Shown: positions 29,926 to 37,905 of the stretch, one piece after another
Numbering within the stretch: the first letter of the stretch is position 1
Layout of the letters: each line of letters begins with the position of its first letter
Origin: Clostridia bacterium
Lineage (GTDB): Bacteria > Bacillota > Clostridia > TANB77 > CAG-508
Reading direction: 5' to 3'
Length of the DNA: 44,852 nucleotides
Assembly (NCBI GenBank): GCA_017410505.1
Contig: JAFQQR010000032.1
Coordinates: forward strand, 1-44,852
Translations under genes and position numbers: made by a program
The notes under the pieces: generated by a model
The model's input: only the letters and a program-made list of their open reading frames with translations
The model's database searches: none
What the model was told of the DNA's origin: nothing

Positions 29926-30065
29926 AGTTTAACTTTTATTTTTTCTATCTAGGTACAAAATTATTCCATCTAAATTAGGCAGTTAGCAATAAATTTATAG
30001 AAAATTTTAAAAAATAGTGCAAATACATAAAAAATATGATATAATACAAATTATAAGGTATAAAT

Positions 30066-30109
30066 AAAAAACTTCTTCTTAAATTTTTCAATATAAGAAG
30101 AAGTTTTTT
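30066..30109. terminator. Bidirectional terminator downstream of the 56-codon gene
   Basis: A 16-bp stem (AAAAAACTTCTTCTTA with its exact complement) around a 12-base loop, with A and T tracts on both sides. It ends the minus-strand 56-codon gene. On the plus strand it follows a weak promoter (GTGCAA at 30017-30022, 17-base spacer, TATAAT at 30040-30045) with no ORF between, so it could also end a very short RNA. Confidence 0.75.
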
Positions 30110-30128
30110 ATGCAATTAATTAATAAAA

Positions 30129-30299
30129 TTATAAAGAAGAAATCAACTTAACGTTAGGAATACCTTTTTTGTCAAAAAGGTTCTCTTTAGCTAATTCATT
30201 CTTAATGGCTTCTGGAAAATCAGGAGAATTTAGAAGCCGCAATGTTTCTTTTAAGCCTTTTTTTGAAATCATCCTCTTTAGAGCGTCTTTATCGTACAT
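30129..30299 (-). CDS. Small 56-aa protein with consensus promoter and strong RBS
   Basis: This gene reads MYDKDALKRMISKKGLKETL, then CGG at codon 21, then LLNSPDFPEAIKNELAKE, NLFDKKGIPNVKLISSL and stop. GGAGGT lies 9 bases before the ATG, a perfect sigmaA promoter lies upstream and a strong terminator downstream, so it is almost certainly expressed. It is basic in its first third and has no signal peptide, membrane segment or domain that I recognise. Its codon use (CTA, GCT, AGG, CGG, CCT) differs from the neighbours, which suggests recent transfer, perhaps with the adjacent abiE island. It contains the only in-frame CGG outside the two frameshift sites. A +1 shift there would stop two codons later (GGC TTC TAA), giving a 22-aa peptide. 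Confidence 0.75.
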   Translation of the reverse strand: MYDKDALKRMISKKGLKETLRLLNSPDFPEAIKNELAKENLFDKKGIPNVKLISSL

Positions 30300-30334
30300 A
30301 GTTATGTACCTCCTTTTTATTTTATAGTAGAGAG

Positions 30335-30363
30335 ATTATAACACATTATTAAACAAATGTCAA
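30335..30363 (-). promoter_or_regulatory. Consensus promoter of the 56-codon gene
   Basis: On the minus strand a perfect TTGACA (30358-30363), exactly 17 bases, and a perfect TATAAT (30335-30340). It is the best match to the vegetative consensus in the window. Confidence 0.85.
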
Positions 30364-30390
30364 AAATAACCAATTTCTGGACAAAATAAA

Positions 30391-30427
30391 AAGAACTAGA
30401 TTTATCACAAAAGAAGAAATCTAGCTC
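30391..30427 (-). terminator. Terminator after the oxidoreductase gene
   Basis: A perfect 8-bp stem (CTAGATTT with AAATCTAG) extended by weaker pairs, followed on the minus strand by TTCTTTTTATTTT. It lies about 85 bases past the stop codon. Confidence 0.6.
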
Positions 30428-30509
30428 AATAAATAATTAAATAAATATATGAATTCAAGCAAATTGTAGCAAAAACCTCAAAATAAGTCAACAAAAAAGA
30501 AAAAAATAA

Positions 30510-32016
30510 TTAAAAATTTAAATCAAATATATCTAAGTCTTTAAAAGCAGGATCATATATATTCTTGCCCATATAATCAAATCTAGAACCATGACAAGGG
30601 CAATCCCAAGTTTTATCAGTATCATTCCATGAAAGCAAGCAACCCAAATGTGTACAAATAGGTTTAACAGCAAAAATATTTCCGAGAAGTATCTTTGTAA
30701 ACACCAACTTTTTGATTATTAACATCTATAATTCCGCCAGAGTTATTAGGAATGTTGTCGAAGGAGACAGTAGAATTTTTAAGTTTTTTTATAGCAAGAG
30801 AGTTTACTGATTCAGTAAGCACATTTTTTACTTCAGTTCTATTTTTTATAGGATTAACACGATTAGAATCGAAAACATAAGAGTATTTGTTGTTCTTACC
30901 TAAAATCATATCACAAACAATATTGGCAGCTACATTTGAAGAAGTCATACCCCATTTATTAAAACCTGTTCCAACATAAAAGTTACTCATCGTACTAGAA
31001 AAAGGCCCAATATAAGGAATTTTATCTAAGGTGATGCAGTCACGAGTATTCCATCTAAATAAAATTTCAGAATTTGGATATAGTTGTTTTGCATATTTTT
31101 CTAAAGCTAAATAGCTTTGGTCATAAGTAACAGGTGTACCAGTTTTATGAGAACCACCACCTAAAAGAAGAATTTTTTTGCCATTATAATAGGCAGTTCT
31201 TAAGGAATAGGTTGGTGAAGAAGATGAGATGTACATACCATTAAATAGTGTCTTTTTAGTATCTACACCAATGACATATGAAGAAGATTGGTACATTTTT
31301 AAGAAATACATTCCTGGAAAGTTAATAAATGGATAATGAGAGGCGAGTATAACATATTTAGATTTTATGCTTCCTCCCATAGTAAAAGTAGTAAATGTTT
31401 CATCAGCTTTTTTTACATCATAAACTGTTGTGTTGGTATAAATTTCACCATTGTTTTTAATAATACAATCACATAGACCATAAACATATTTTATAGGATT
31501 AAATTGTGCTTGATTTTTAAAGTGTATACTACCTGCAACTTCAAATGGTAATCCTGTTTTTGTAACGAAATTTGCTGGAAAACCAAGGGTATTTACACAA
31601 TCCACTTCTTTTTTAATTTTATTTAGTTCAAATCTATCAGTTGTGTAAACAAAGTTTGACTGTTTTTCGAAATCACAATCTATATTTTCTGTATCTATGA
31701 TGTTTTTTATATTTTCTATTGCTTCTTCATTTGCAAATAGGTAATCTTTTGCAAATTGTTCTCCATAAGTATTTATTAGATAAGTATAGATTAGACCATG
31801 TTGTGAAGTTATTTTTGCAGTAGTATGTCCAGTAGTTTTTCTACTGATGTCACTTTTATCTACGATAGTTACTTTTAGCCCTGATTTTGAAAGATAATAG
31901 GCAGAAGTAAGACCGAATATGCCTGCTCCTATTATGCATACATCAGTGGTTATATCATTGCTTAGATTATTGAAATTTTTTTCGACATTATTTTCAGTTA
32001 GCCATAGAGAATTCAT
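30510..32016 (-). CDS. FAD-dependent oxidoreductase with C-terminal Rieske domain, interrupted by a +1 frameshift
   Basis: The gene spans 1,507 bases (3n+1) and would give 501 aa once one base is skipped. The start at 32016 has RBS GGAGG 5 bases away; the upstream TTG at 32028 overlaps that RBS. The first part is a glycine/D-amino-acid-oxidase-type flavoprotein: the FAD-binding motif [20 protein letters not shown] is near residue 25, and [17 protein letters not shown] lies near the end of the fold. Codons to 444 end ...VGVYKDTS. The zero frame then reads CGG (30684-30682) and stops six codons later. The +1 frame continues [15 protein letters not shown] ... [12 protein letters not shown], a [2Fe-2S] Rieske domain with ligands CTH and CPCH. 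This domain order is that of Bacillus YhfW-like proteins (about 500 aa). It has no other lesion. It may be a recent pseudogene, a sequence error or a programmed frameshift. The physiological substrate is unknown. Confidence 0.85.
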
Positions 32017-32101
32017 TGTTACCTCCAATTATATTATTTTTATCACAAAAATTATATTTATCAACTTTGGGACAACTCTATATATTTTTAGTTTTCTTTT
32101 A

Positions 32102-32134
32102 TTAGTATTTACTAAAAATTATAATAAATACTAA
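32102..32134. promoter_or_regulatory. Inverted repeat between the oxidoreductase and the M18 aminopeptidase
   Basis: TTAGTATTTA (32102-32111) and TAAATACTAA (32125-32134) form a perfect 10-bp inverted repeat with a 13-base centre, in the 178-base divergent intergenic region. It may be an operator or a hairpin in either leader. A possible -10 (TATACT, 32164-32169) for the aminopeptidase follows, with no good -35. Confidence 0.35.
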
Positions 32135-32194
32135 AAAAAGTGGAAAAATAAAAAATAAAGTGATATACTAAAAAAAATAACAAAGGAGGGTATC

Positions 32195-33592
32195 ATGGAA
32201 GAAAATTTAGAAAAAAAATTATTTAATAAAAAAGAAGATGGATGGGAAACTGTAGATGAAATAAAAAAAGAGAAAATACTTGATTTTTCAAAAGGCTATA
32301 TGGATTTCTTGAATAGAGCAAAAACTGAAAGAGAGTTTATAGCTGAAGCTACAAAGATGGCAAGAGAGAATGGATATAAAGATATTGCAGAATTTGAAAA
32401 ATTGCAAGCAGGAGATAAGGTTTATTTTATAAATAGAGAAAAAAGTATGTATCTAGCAATTATAGGAACAGAAAGTGTAGAAAATGGACTTCATATAATT
32501 GGTTCACATGTAGATTCTCCAAGATTAGATTTAAAACCAAATCCACTTTATGAAGATACAGGTTTAGCATATTTTAAAACACATTATTATGGTGGTATAA
32601 AAAAATATCAATGGACAACAATTCCACTTAGTATACATGGTGTTATTGTAAAACCAAATGGAGATAAAATAACAGTAAATATAGGGGAGGATGAAAATGA
32701 CCCAATATTTACAATAACAGATTTATTACCTCATTTAGCACAAGAACAAATGGAAAAGAAATTAAAAAATGGAATAAATGGGGAAGATTTAAATATTTTA
32801 ATTGGAAGTATTCCATATCAAGATAAAGATGCCAAAGACAAGGTAAAATTAAATATTTTAAATATTTTAAATCAAAAATATGGAATTGTAGAAGCAGATT
32901 TACAAAGTTCTGAATTAGAAATCATACCAGCTTTTAAAGCAAGAAGTTTAGGATTTGATTCAAGTATGGTAGCAGCTTATGGACAAGATGATAAAGTTTG
33001 TGCATATACATCTTTAGTTGCAATGATGAGCTTAGAAAATGTAAAAAATACAGCTGTATGTATTTTATCTGATAAAGAAGAAATAGGAAGTATGGGAAAT
33101 ACAGGAATGGAGTCACATATGTTTGATTTCTTTATATCAGAAATGTTAAATAAACTTGAAGTAAACAAACCAAATTTATTAGATAGAGTATTTTGTTTTT
33201 CAAAAATGCTATCAGCTGATGTTGATGCAGGTCTTGACCCAATATACGCATCTGTTTCAGATAGATTAAATGCAGGGTTTATTGGAAAAGGTATAAGTAT
33301 TAATAAATATACAGGTGCAAGAGGAAAATCAGGAGCTTCAGATGCAAATGCAGAATATGTTGCATGGGTTAGAAATGTTTTAGAGAAAAATGAAATAAAA
33401 TATCAGATTGCAGAACTTGGAAAAGTTGATGTTGGCGGAGGAGGAACAATTGCATATATATTGGCAAATAAAGGTGCAGATGTAATAGATTGTGGTGTTC
33501 CAGTTCTTTCAATGCATGCTCCATATGAGGTTACAAGTAAATTTGATGTATATTCAGCTTTTGAAACTTATAAAGCATTTTGGAGAGAATAG
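32195..33592 (+). CDS. M18-family zinc aminopeptidase
   Basis: This 465-aa cytosolic metallopeptidase removes N-terminal, often acidic or hydrophobic, residues from peptides. Its strong RBS AAAGGAGGG lies 6 bases before the ATG. The two-zinc site of the M18 family is visible: H105-x-D107 in IIGSHVDSPRLD, the catalytic and ligand glutamates in SDKEEIGSMG (around residue 296), an aspartate in LSADVDAGLDP, and the last histidine in LSMHAPYEVTSKFD (around 440). The length is typical (430-470 aa). An internal insertion of about 70 aa (ITVNIGEDENDPIFTITDLL ... LKLNILNIL region) is usual for the aminopeptidase I subgroup. It is a single gene with its own terminator. Its neighbours suggest housekeeping, not a pathway. 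Confidence 0.92.
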   Translation: MEENLEKKLFNKKEDGWETVDEIKKEKILDFSKGYMDFLNRAKTEREFIAEATKMARENGYKDIAEFEKLQAGDKVYFINREKSMYLAIIGTESVENGLHIIGSHVDSPRLDLKPNPLYEDTGLAYFKTHYYGGIKKYQWTTIPLSIHGVIVKPNGDKITVNIGEDENDPIFTITDLLPHLAQEQMEKKLKNGINGEDLNILIGSIPYQDKDAKDKVKLNILNILNQKYGIVEADLQSSELEIIPAFKARSLGFDSSMVAAYGQDDKVCAYTSLVAMMSLENVKNTAVCILSDKEEIGSMGNTGMESHMFDFFISEMLNKLEVNKPNLLDRVFCFSKMLSADVDAGLDPIYASVSDRLNAGFIGKGISINKYTGARGKSGASDANAEYVAWVRNVLEKNEIKYQIAELGKVDVGGGGTIAYILANKGADVIDCGVPVLSMHAPYEVTSKFDVYSAFETYKAFWRE

Positions 33593-33620
33593 AATAAAAT
33601 TATATTATAAGAGATAATAA

Positions 33621-33660
33621 AAGAACTGACTAAATTAAATGTCAGTTCTTTTATATTTTT
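33621..33660. terminator. Bidirectional terminator between the M18 gene and the XRE regulator
   Basis: A perfect 10-bp stem (AAGAACTGAC with GTCAGTTCTT) flanked by A-rich and T-rich tracts. It overlaps the 3' end of the XRE gene. Confidence 0.8.
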
Positions 33661-33989
33661 TCTAATAAATCAATTATTGAAATAATGAATTCAACTTTAT
33701 CCTTTGATAATTCGCCAGCTTTTTTAGATAATTGTAATTGAGGTCTTAAGTTTTCGTTAACAATTAATTTATCAAATATTACATTTGGAGATATACATAG
33801 TATATTCATATAATTTACAAGTGTTTCGACTTTAACACCACCAGTACCATTTTCGATTCTAGAAATATATTTTACAGAAATACCTAATTTTTCTGCAATT
33901 CTTTCTTGAGTTAAATTGTTTTTTAAACGATATTCCTTAAAAATTTCACCAAGTACTTTATCTATATCAAGTTTTTTTGTTGATTTCAT
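33651..33989 (-). CDS. XRE-family helix-turn-helix regulator
   Basis: This 112-aa protein has a Cro/C1-type HTH at residues ~14-70 (FKEYRLKNNLTQERIAEKL followed by GISVKYISRIENGTG). The conserved Q-x-x-I-A turn and the recognition helix S-V-K-Y-I-S-R-I-E-N are intact. A helical tail of about 35 aa (LSKKAGELSKDKVEFIISII) may mediate dimerisation. The RBS GGAGG lies 6 bases before the ATG. No partner gene, toxin domain or phage gene is adjacent, so the target is unknown; self-regulation is common for the family. It is transcribed toward the M18 gene and ends within their shared terminator. Confidence 0.85.
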   Translation of the reverse strand: MKSTKKLDIDKVLGEIFKEYRLKNNLTQERIAEKLGISVKYISRIENGTGGVKVETLVNYMNILCISPNVIFDKLIVNENLRPQLQLSKKAGELSKDKVEFIISIIDLLEKI

Positions 33990-34234
33990 TTTATACCTCC
34001 ATATTAAAATCCTATATGTTATAGTATATCAAGGCGTTTTAAGGAATTAAACCAATTGGTAATGTGAAAGAAAAATCGAAAAAAGTGAATTAAAACGTTG
34101 ATATGACAAGAAAAAATCAAAAATAAAAAAACAAATGAGTATCACTATTAGTTATACCCGTTTTTGAAAATTATATAATTTTTCGTAATGGTAATTTATT
34201 ATGTGGTATTTTTGAATGGATGTAATTCGAGTGC
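33990..34234. other. Non-coding region upstream of the XRE gene
   Basis: It holds the XRE RBS and presumably its promoter (weak TTTAAT, 17 bases, TATACT on the minus strand). A perfect 10-bp palindrome ACCAATTGGT at 34051-34060, just upstream of that -35, is a possible operator. A motif TTAAAACG near TTGATAT occurs on both strands. No ORF is supportable. Confidence 0.3.
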
Positions 34235-34271
34235 AACAAAAAAAGAACGTTTAAAACGTTCTTTTTTTGTT
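34235..34271. terminator. Terminator of tRNA-Arg(TCT)
   Basis: Nearly perfect self-complementary 37 bases (AACAAAAAAAGAACGTTT and its complement). It ends the minus-strand tRNA transcript 6 bases after the CCA. Confidence 0.85.
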
Positions 34272-34276
34272 CGAAA

Positions 34277-34353
34277 TGGTGGGCCAGGAGGGACTCGAAC
34301 CCCCGACCCCACGCTTAGAAGGCGTGTGCTCTATCCAGCTGAGCTACTGACCC
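34277..34353 (-). tRNA. tRNA-Arg, anticodon TCT
   Basis: A 77-base cloverleaf with encoded CCA. The acceptor stem is GGGTCAG/CTGGCCC (one T-G pair), the anticodon stem CACGC/GCGTG, the loop CTTCTAA with anticodon TCT, and the T-loop GGTTCGAGTCC. It reads AGA and AGG, the dominant arginine codons of this window. Confidence 0.96.
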
Positions 34354-34372
34354 ATAACATTGAACAATACAT

Positions 34373-34401
34373 ATAATAACACAAAAATGAGCAGATGTCA
34401 A
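34373..34401 (-). promoter_or_regulatory. Promoter of tRNA-Arg(TCT)
   Basis: On the minus strand a perfect TTGACA (34396-34401), a 17-base spacer and TATTAT (34373-34378), about 20 bases before the tRNA. Confidence 0.75.
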
Positions 34402-34494
34402 TCAAAAAATGAAAAAAATCTTAAAAAGGTAATTATTAGAGCTAAATTTTTATAGAAAACTTCTATTTCCGTATGTGAATTCTTTGTGAATTTC

Positions 34495-34523
34495 TTTACT
34501 TTAAAAAATTAAAATGGTATTAT
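34495..34523 (+). promoter_or_regulatory. Probable promoter of the ABC transporter operon
   Basis: TTTACT (34495-34500), 17 bases and TATTAT (34518-34523), giving a leader of about 30 bases that carries the AAGGAGGAA RBS. Confidence 0.5.
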
Positions 34524-34556
34524 TATGAAAAATATAAATGTAAGGAGGAATTTTTC

Positions 34557-35498
34557 GTGATAGAAGTAAAGAACATCACAAAAAAGTATGGAAGTTTCAC
34601 AGCAGTAGAGAATATTAGCTTTAAAATAAACGAAGGTGAAATAATCGGATTACTAGGGCCAAATGGAGCTGGAAAAAGCACAACAATGAATATGATAACT
34701 GGATATATCGAACCAACTGAGGGTGAGATAATAATAGAAGGATATAATATGGCTCAAAAACCTAGAAAAGCAAAATCTCAAATAGGGTATATGCCTGAGG
34801 GTGTTCCTTTATATTCAGATTTGACTGTGAAAGAGTTTGTAACTTATATGGCGGAATTGAAAAAAGTAGATAAAAAAATAAGAAAAGAGAAAGTAGATAA
34901 AATAATAGAGAAAACAGGATTAAAAGATGTAGAAAAGAAATTAACACGTAATTTATCAAGAGGTTATAAGCAAAGAGTAAGTATGGCAGGAGCTTTGGTG
35001 GGAGAACCTAAAATTCTTATATTGGATGAGCCTACAGTAGGATTAGATCCAAAACAAATTACAGAGATAAGAGAGTTGATAAGAGAGTTAGGGAAAACAC
35101 ATACTATAATATTGAGTTCTCACATATTGTCAGAGGTAAGTCAGATATGTAATAAGGTTATAATTATAAATGAAGGAAAAATTGTTGCTGTAGATACACC
35201 AGAAAATTTAGAGAAAAAAGTGTCTACAAATAATAATATATATGTAACAGTTGAAGATTCAGAAAATAAAATGGATACAATAAAAGAGAAGATAGCAGAT
35301 ATAAAAGAAGTTAAGTTAATAAAAGAGAATGAAGATGGAACAAAACAATATATATTAGAATCTGATGGAGATGTGGATTTGAGAAAAATAATATTTACAG
35401 AATTTGCGAAAGAAAATATAACAATATTTGAAATGAAAAAGCCAGATGCAACATTAGAAGACGCGTTTATGAAATTGATAGAAGGAGGAGAAAAATAA
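34557..35498 (+). CDS. ABC transporter ATP-binding protein (GldA/ABC-2 type)
   Basis: This 313-aa ATPase starts at GTG 34557, with AAGGAGGAA 7 bases upstream. Walker A is GPNGAGKST (34-42), the signature LSRGYKQRVS is near 133, Walker B LILDEPTVGLDP is near 155, and the H-loop SSHILSEV is near 191. The C-terminal ~90 residues are the variable domain of the CcmA/GldA-type ATPases. The stop codon overlaps the permease start by one base. With the next two genes it forms a GldA-GldF-GldG-like set, which outside Bacteroidetes is not linked to gliding and has an unknown substrate. One operon, 34557-37738. Confidence 0.92.
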   Translation: MIEVKNITKKYGSFTAVENISFKINEGEIIGLLGPNGAGKSTTMNMITGYIEPTEGEIIIEGYNMAQKPRKAKSQIGYMPEGVPLYSDLTVKEFVTYMAELKKVDKKIRKEKVDKIIEKTGLKDVEKKLTRNLSRGYKQRVSMAGALVGEPKILILDEPTVGLDPKQITEIRELIRELGKTHTIILSSHILSEVSQICNKVIIINEGKIVAVDTPENLEKKVSTNNNIYVTVEDSENKMDTIKEKIADIKEVKLIKENEDGTKQYILESDGDVDLRKIIFTEFAKENITIFEMKKPDATLEDAFMKLIEGGEK

Positions 35499-36184
35499 TG
35501 TGGGCAGTAATAAAAAAAGAATTTAAATCATATTTTTATACACCAATAGGGTATATCTTTATTGGAGTATTTTTAATTGCATTTAGTATATCATTCTATC
35601 TTAGTGTAATAGGATATGGGAATGTAAATTTTGAATATATATATTATACATTACCAACGATATTGGTTTTAGCATTTATAATTCCACTATTGACTATGAG
35701 ATCTTTTTCAGAAGAGAGAAAAACAGGAACAGAGCAATTGTTATTAACATCACCAATAAGCATAACAAAAATAGTTTTAGGAAAATTTATTGCAGCACTA
35801 TTTATAGTATTACTTACTGAATTATGTACTTTTATGTATTTTGGAATTTTATGCCATTATGGTATGCCAAAATTAGCAACAACATTTGCAACATTATTCG
35901 GATTTTTATTATTTGTAATGTCATACATATCATTTGGTATGCTAACTTCAAGTATTACTGAAAACCAAATAATATCTGGTATTATATCAATAGGATTTTT
36001 TATAATTACATGGGTGTTACCAGAATATAATTCAAGTTTAGAAAGTTACTCTTTCATAAATATGTTTTATAAATATACACAAGGACAAATAGACATAGGA
36101 GATTCAGTTACATTTCTAACATTTACAATCACTTGTATATTATTAACAATAACAGTGATGCAAAGGAGAAAAAGTGTAAAATAG
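35498..36184 (+). CDS. ABC-2 type permease (GldF-like)
   Basis: This 228-aa integral membrane protein has six predicted membrane helices, beginning near residues 17-37, 50-67, 90-115, 125-147, 155-172 and 200-220. The short loop PLLTMRSFSEERKTGTEQLL after helix 2 is a hallmark of ABC-2 permeases of the GldF/NosY type (coupling-helix region). Its ATG overlaps the ATPase stop (TAATG), and GGAGGAG lies within the end of that gene, so translation is coupled. It would form the channel with the upstream ATPase. The substrate is unknown. Confidence 0.88.
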   Translation: MWAVIKKEFKSYFYTPIGYIFIGVFLIAFSISFYLSVIGYGNVNFEYIYYTLPTILVLAFIIPLLTMRSFSEERKTGTEQLLLTSPISITKIVLGKFIAALFIVLLTELCTFMYFGILCHYGMPKLATTFATLFGFLLFVMSYISFGMLTSSITENQIISGIISIGFFIITWVLPEYNSSLESYSFINMFYKYTQGQIDIGDSVTFLTFTITCILLTITVMQRRKSVK

Positions 36185-36214
36185 AATAGTAACTAAAAAG
36201 AAGGAGGATAAAAA

Positions 36215-37738
36215 GTGAAAAAAGATAACGAGTCTATAGTAGGACAAGAGAACGTAGACAAAAAAGAAAAATCTAACAAGTTTATAGAAATTATAAAGAA
36301 AAAGTGGCTGATAGATAGTTCCAAAACGATCTTATTAGTTGCAATTATACTTGCATTTTTTATTGGAGTTTCAATTTTAATGCAAAAATTACAATTAACA
36401 CCAATTGATTTAACAGAAGAGAAATTATTTACTTTAACAGATGAAAGTAAAGAAAAAGTTAAAGATATAAATAAAGATATAAATATTTATTTTATAGGAT
36501 ATTCAGATGATGATTCTACACTTGACTTAGCAAGGCAATATACAAAAGTGAATGAAAAGATAAAAGTAGAAACAGCAACATCAACAGATAGACCAGATTT
36601 AGTAGAAAAATATGGAATCGAAACAAGTAGTGAAGGAATAATTGTAGAAGCTGGAGAAAAATATAAAGTATTAGCATCAGAGGATTTATATACATATGAT
36701 TCTACTACTTACGAAACAATAAGTATAGCAGAAGAAAAATTAACAGCAGCAATAAAATCTGTATCAGCAGAAAATCTACCAAAAGTATATTTTTTAAGTG
36801 GATATAGCTCATTTTCTTTAACAAGTGGAATGCAATATTTAAATATGTATTTACAAAATGAAGTAAATGAAGTAGAAACATTAGATATAATATCTGAAGG
36901 AAAAGTACCAGACGATTGTAACACTTTAGTAATAGCATCACCAGAAGATGATTTTGATGATATAGCAACAAAGGCAATAACAGATTATATTAATAAAGGT
37001 GGAAACATATTATGGTTAAATGCAGCAGTAGCACAAAGTAGAGAACTTACAAATGTTAATAAAATTTTAGAAATGTATGGAGTAAAACCATTTGAAGTTG
37101 GAATTATAAGAGAAACAGAAACAAGCAAAATGGTATCAGACTCACCAGACTTAATAATGCCAGAAATACAATATGCAGATGTAACAAATAAATTACAAGA
37201 TACAGAAGGTGTAATATTTGTAAATGCTACAAAAATAAATACCATAGATGAAGAAGCAATGACAAATTTAAATGTAACAAAAACAGAACTAATTAAAACA
37301 AGTGAAAAAGCATATTTTAGAACAAACTTTACAAACACATCAAATGCCCCACAAGAGGGAGAGGAACAAACAGCATTTTTAGTAGGGGCACAATTTGATA
37401 AAACTATAACAGAAAAAAATGAAGAAACAGGAGAAAACGGAATCACATCAAAATTAATTATATATGGAGAAAACTTCTTTGCTTCAGATTATCAATTAAC
37501 AGAAACAACACAAACACCAATAATTGCATATAGACAAAATAAAGATTTAGTATTAAATTCAATAGCGTATCTATCAGATAGAGAAGAAGATATTACAGTA
37601 AGAAAAAGTACAGGAAGCATAACATATACAGCAACAGAACAAGAAAACAGAATTATATTAGCTATAATAACAGCAGTTCCATTACTAATAATTGTAATAG
37701 GAATAATAGTATGGACAAAAAGAAGAAGACAAAAATAA
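36215..37738 (+). CDS. GldG-like ABC transporter auxiliary protein
   Basis: This 507-aa protein has AAGGAGG 7 bases before its GTG start. One N-terminal helix lies near 41-58 (TILLVAIILAFFIGVSILM) and one C-terminal helix near 485-502, with a large extracytoplasmic part between. The extracellular region begins PIDLTEEKLFTLTDESKEKV, the typical opening of the ABC-type auxiliary domain (PF09822, GldG/DUF4350-like), and contains the glutamine-amidotransferase-like core (LVIASPEDDFDDIATKAI, YINKGGNILWLNAA). It is the third gene of the operon, 30 bases after the permease. It probably binds or gates the substrate outside the membrane. Confidence 0.85.
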   Translation: MKKDNESIVGQENVDKKEKSNKFIEIIKKKWLIDSSKTILLVAIILAFFIGVSILMQKLQLTPIDLTEEKLFTLTDESKEKVKDINKDINIYFIGYSDDDSTLDLARQYTKVNEKIKVETATSTDRPDLVEKYGIETSSEGIIVEAGEKYKVLASEDLYTYDSTTYETISIAEEKLTAAIKSVSAENLPKVYFLSGYSSFSLTSGMQYLNMYLQNEVNEVETLDIISEGKVPDDCNTLVIASPEDDFDDIATKAITDYINKGGNILWLNAAVAQSRELTNVNKILEMYGVKPFEVGIIRETETSKMVSDSPDLIMPEIQYADVTNKLQDTEGVIFVNATKINTIDEEAMTNLNVTKTELIKTSEKAYFRTNFTNTSNAPQEGEEQTAFLVGAQFDKTITEKNEETGENGITSKLIIYGENFFASDYQLTETTQTPIIAYRQNKDLVLNSIAYLSDREEDITVRKSTGSITYTATEQENRIILAIITAVPLLIIVIGIIVWTKRRRQK

Positions 37739-37749
37739 ATCATAATAAT

Positions 37750-37782
37750 AAAAAAGCCTCATAAAATATTAGGGGCTTTTTT
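37750..37782 (+). terminator. Terminator of the ABC operon
   Basis: Stem AAAAAGCCTC with GGGGCTTTTTT (one wobble) and T tail, 12 bases after the stop codon. Confidence 0.75.
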
Positions 37783-37905
37783 ATATTGTAGGAAGTTTGG
37801 ACTGCAAGGACAAAAGCTCAGTATATTTTTTAGCTGTTTGAACGAAGTGAATTACAGATAAGTTAAACAGTGTAAGATAATTATGCGAAACGGAGTGTAA
37901 CTTTT

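Noticed and set aside
34188-34376. 62-aa plus-strand ORF containing GGTRTPDPTLRRRVLYPAELL-like text
   Set aside because: This is the antisense translation of tRNA-Arg(TCT), a well-known spurious database protein. It has no RBS and crosses the tRNA terminator.
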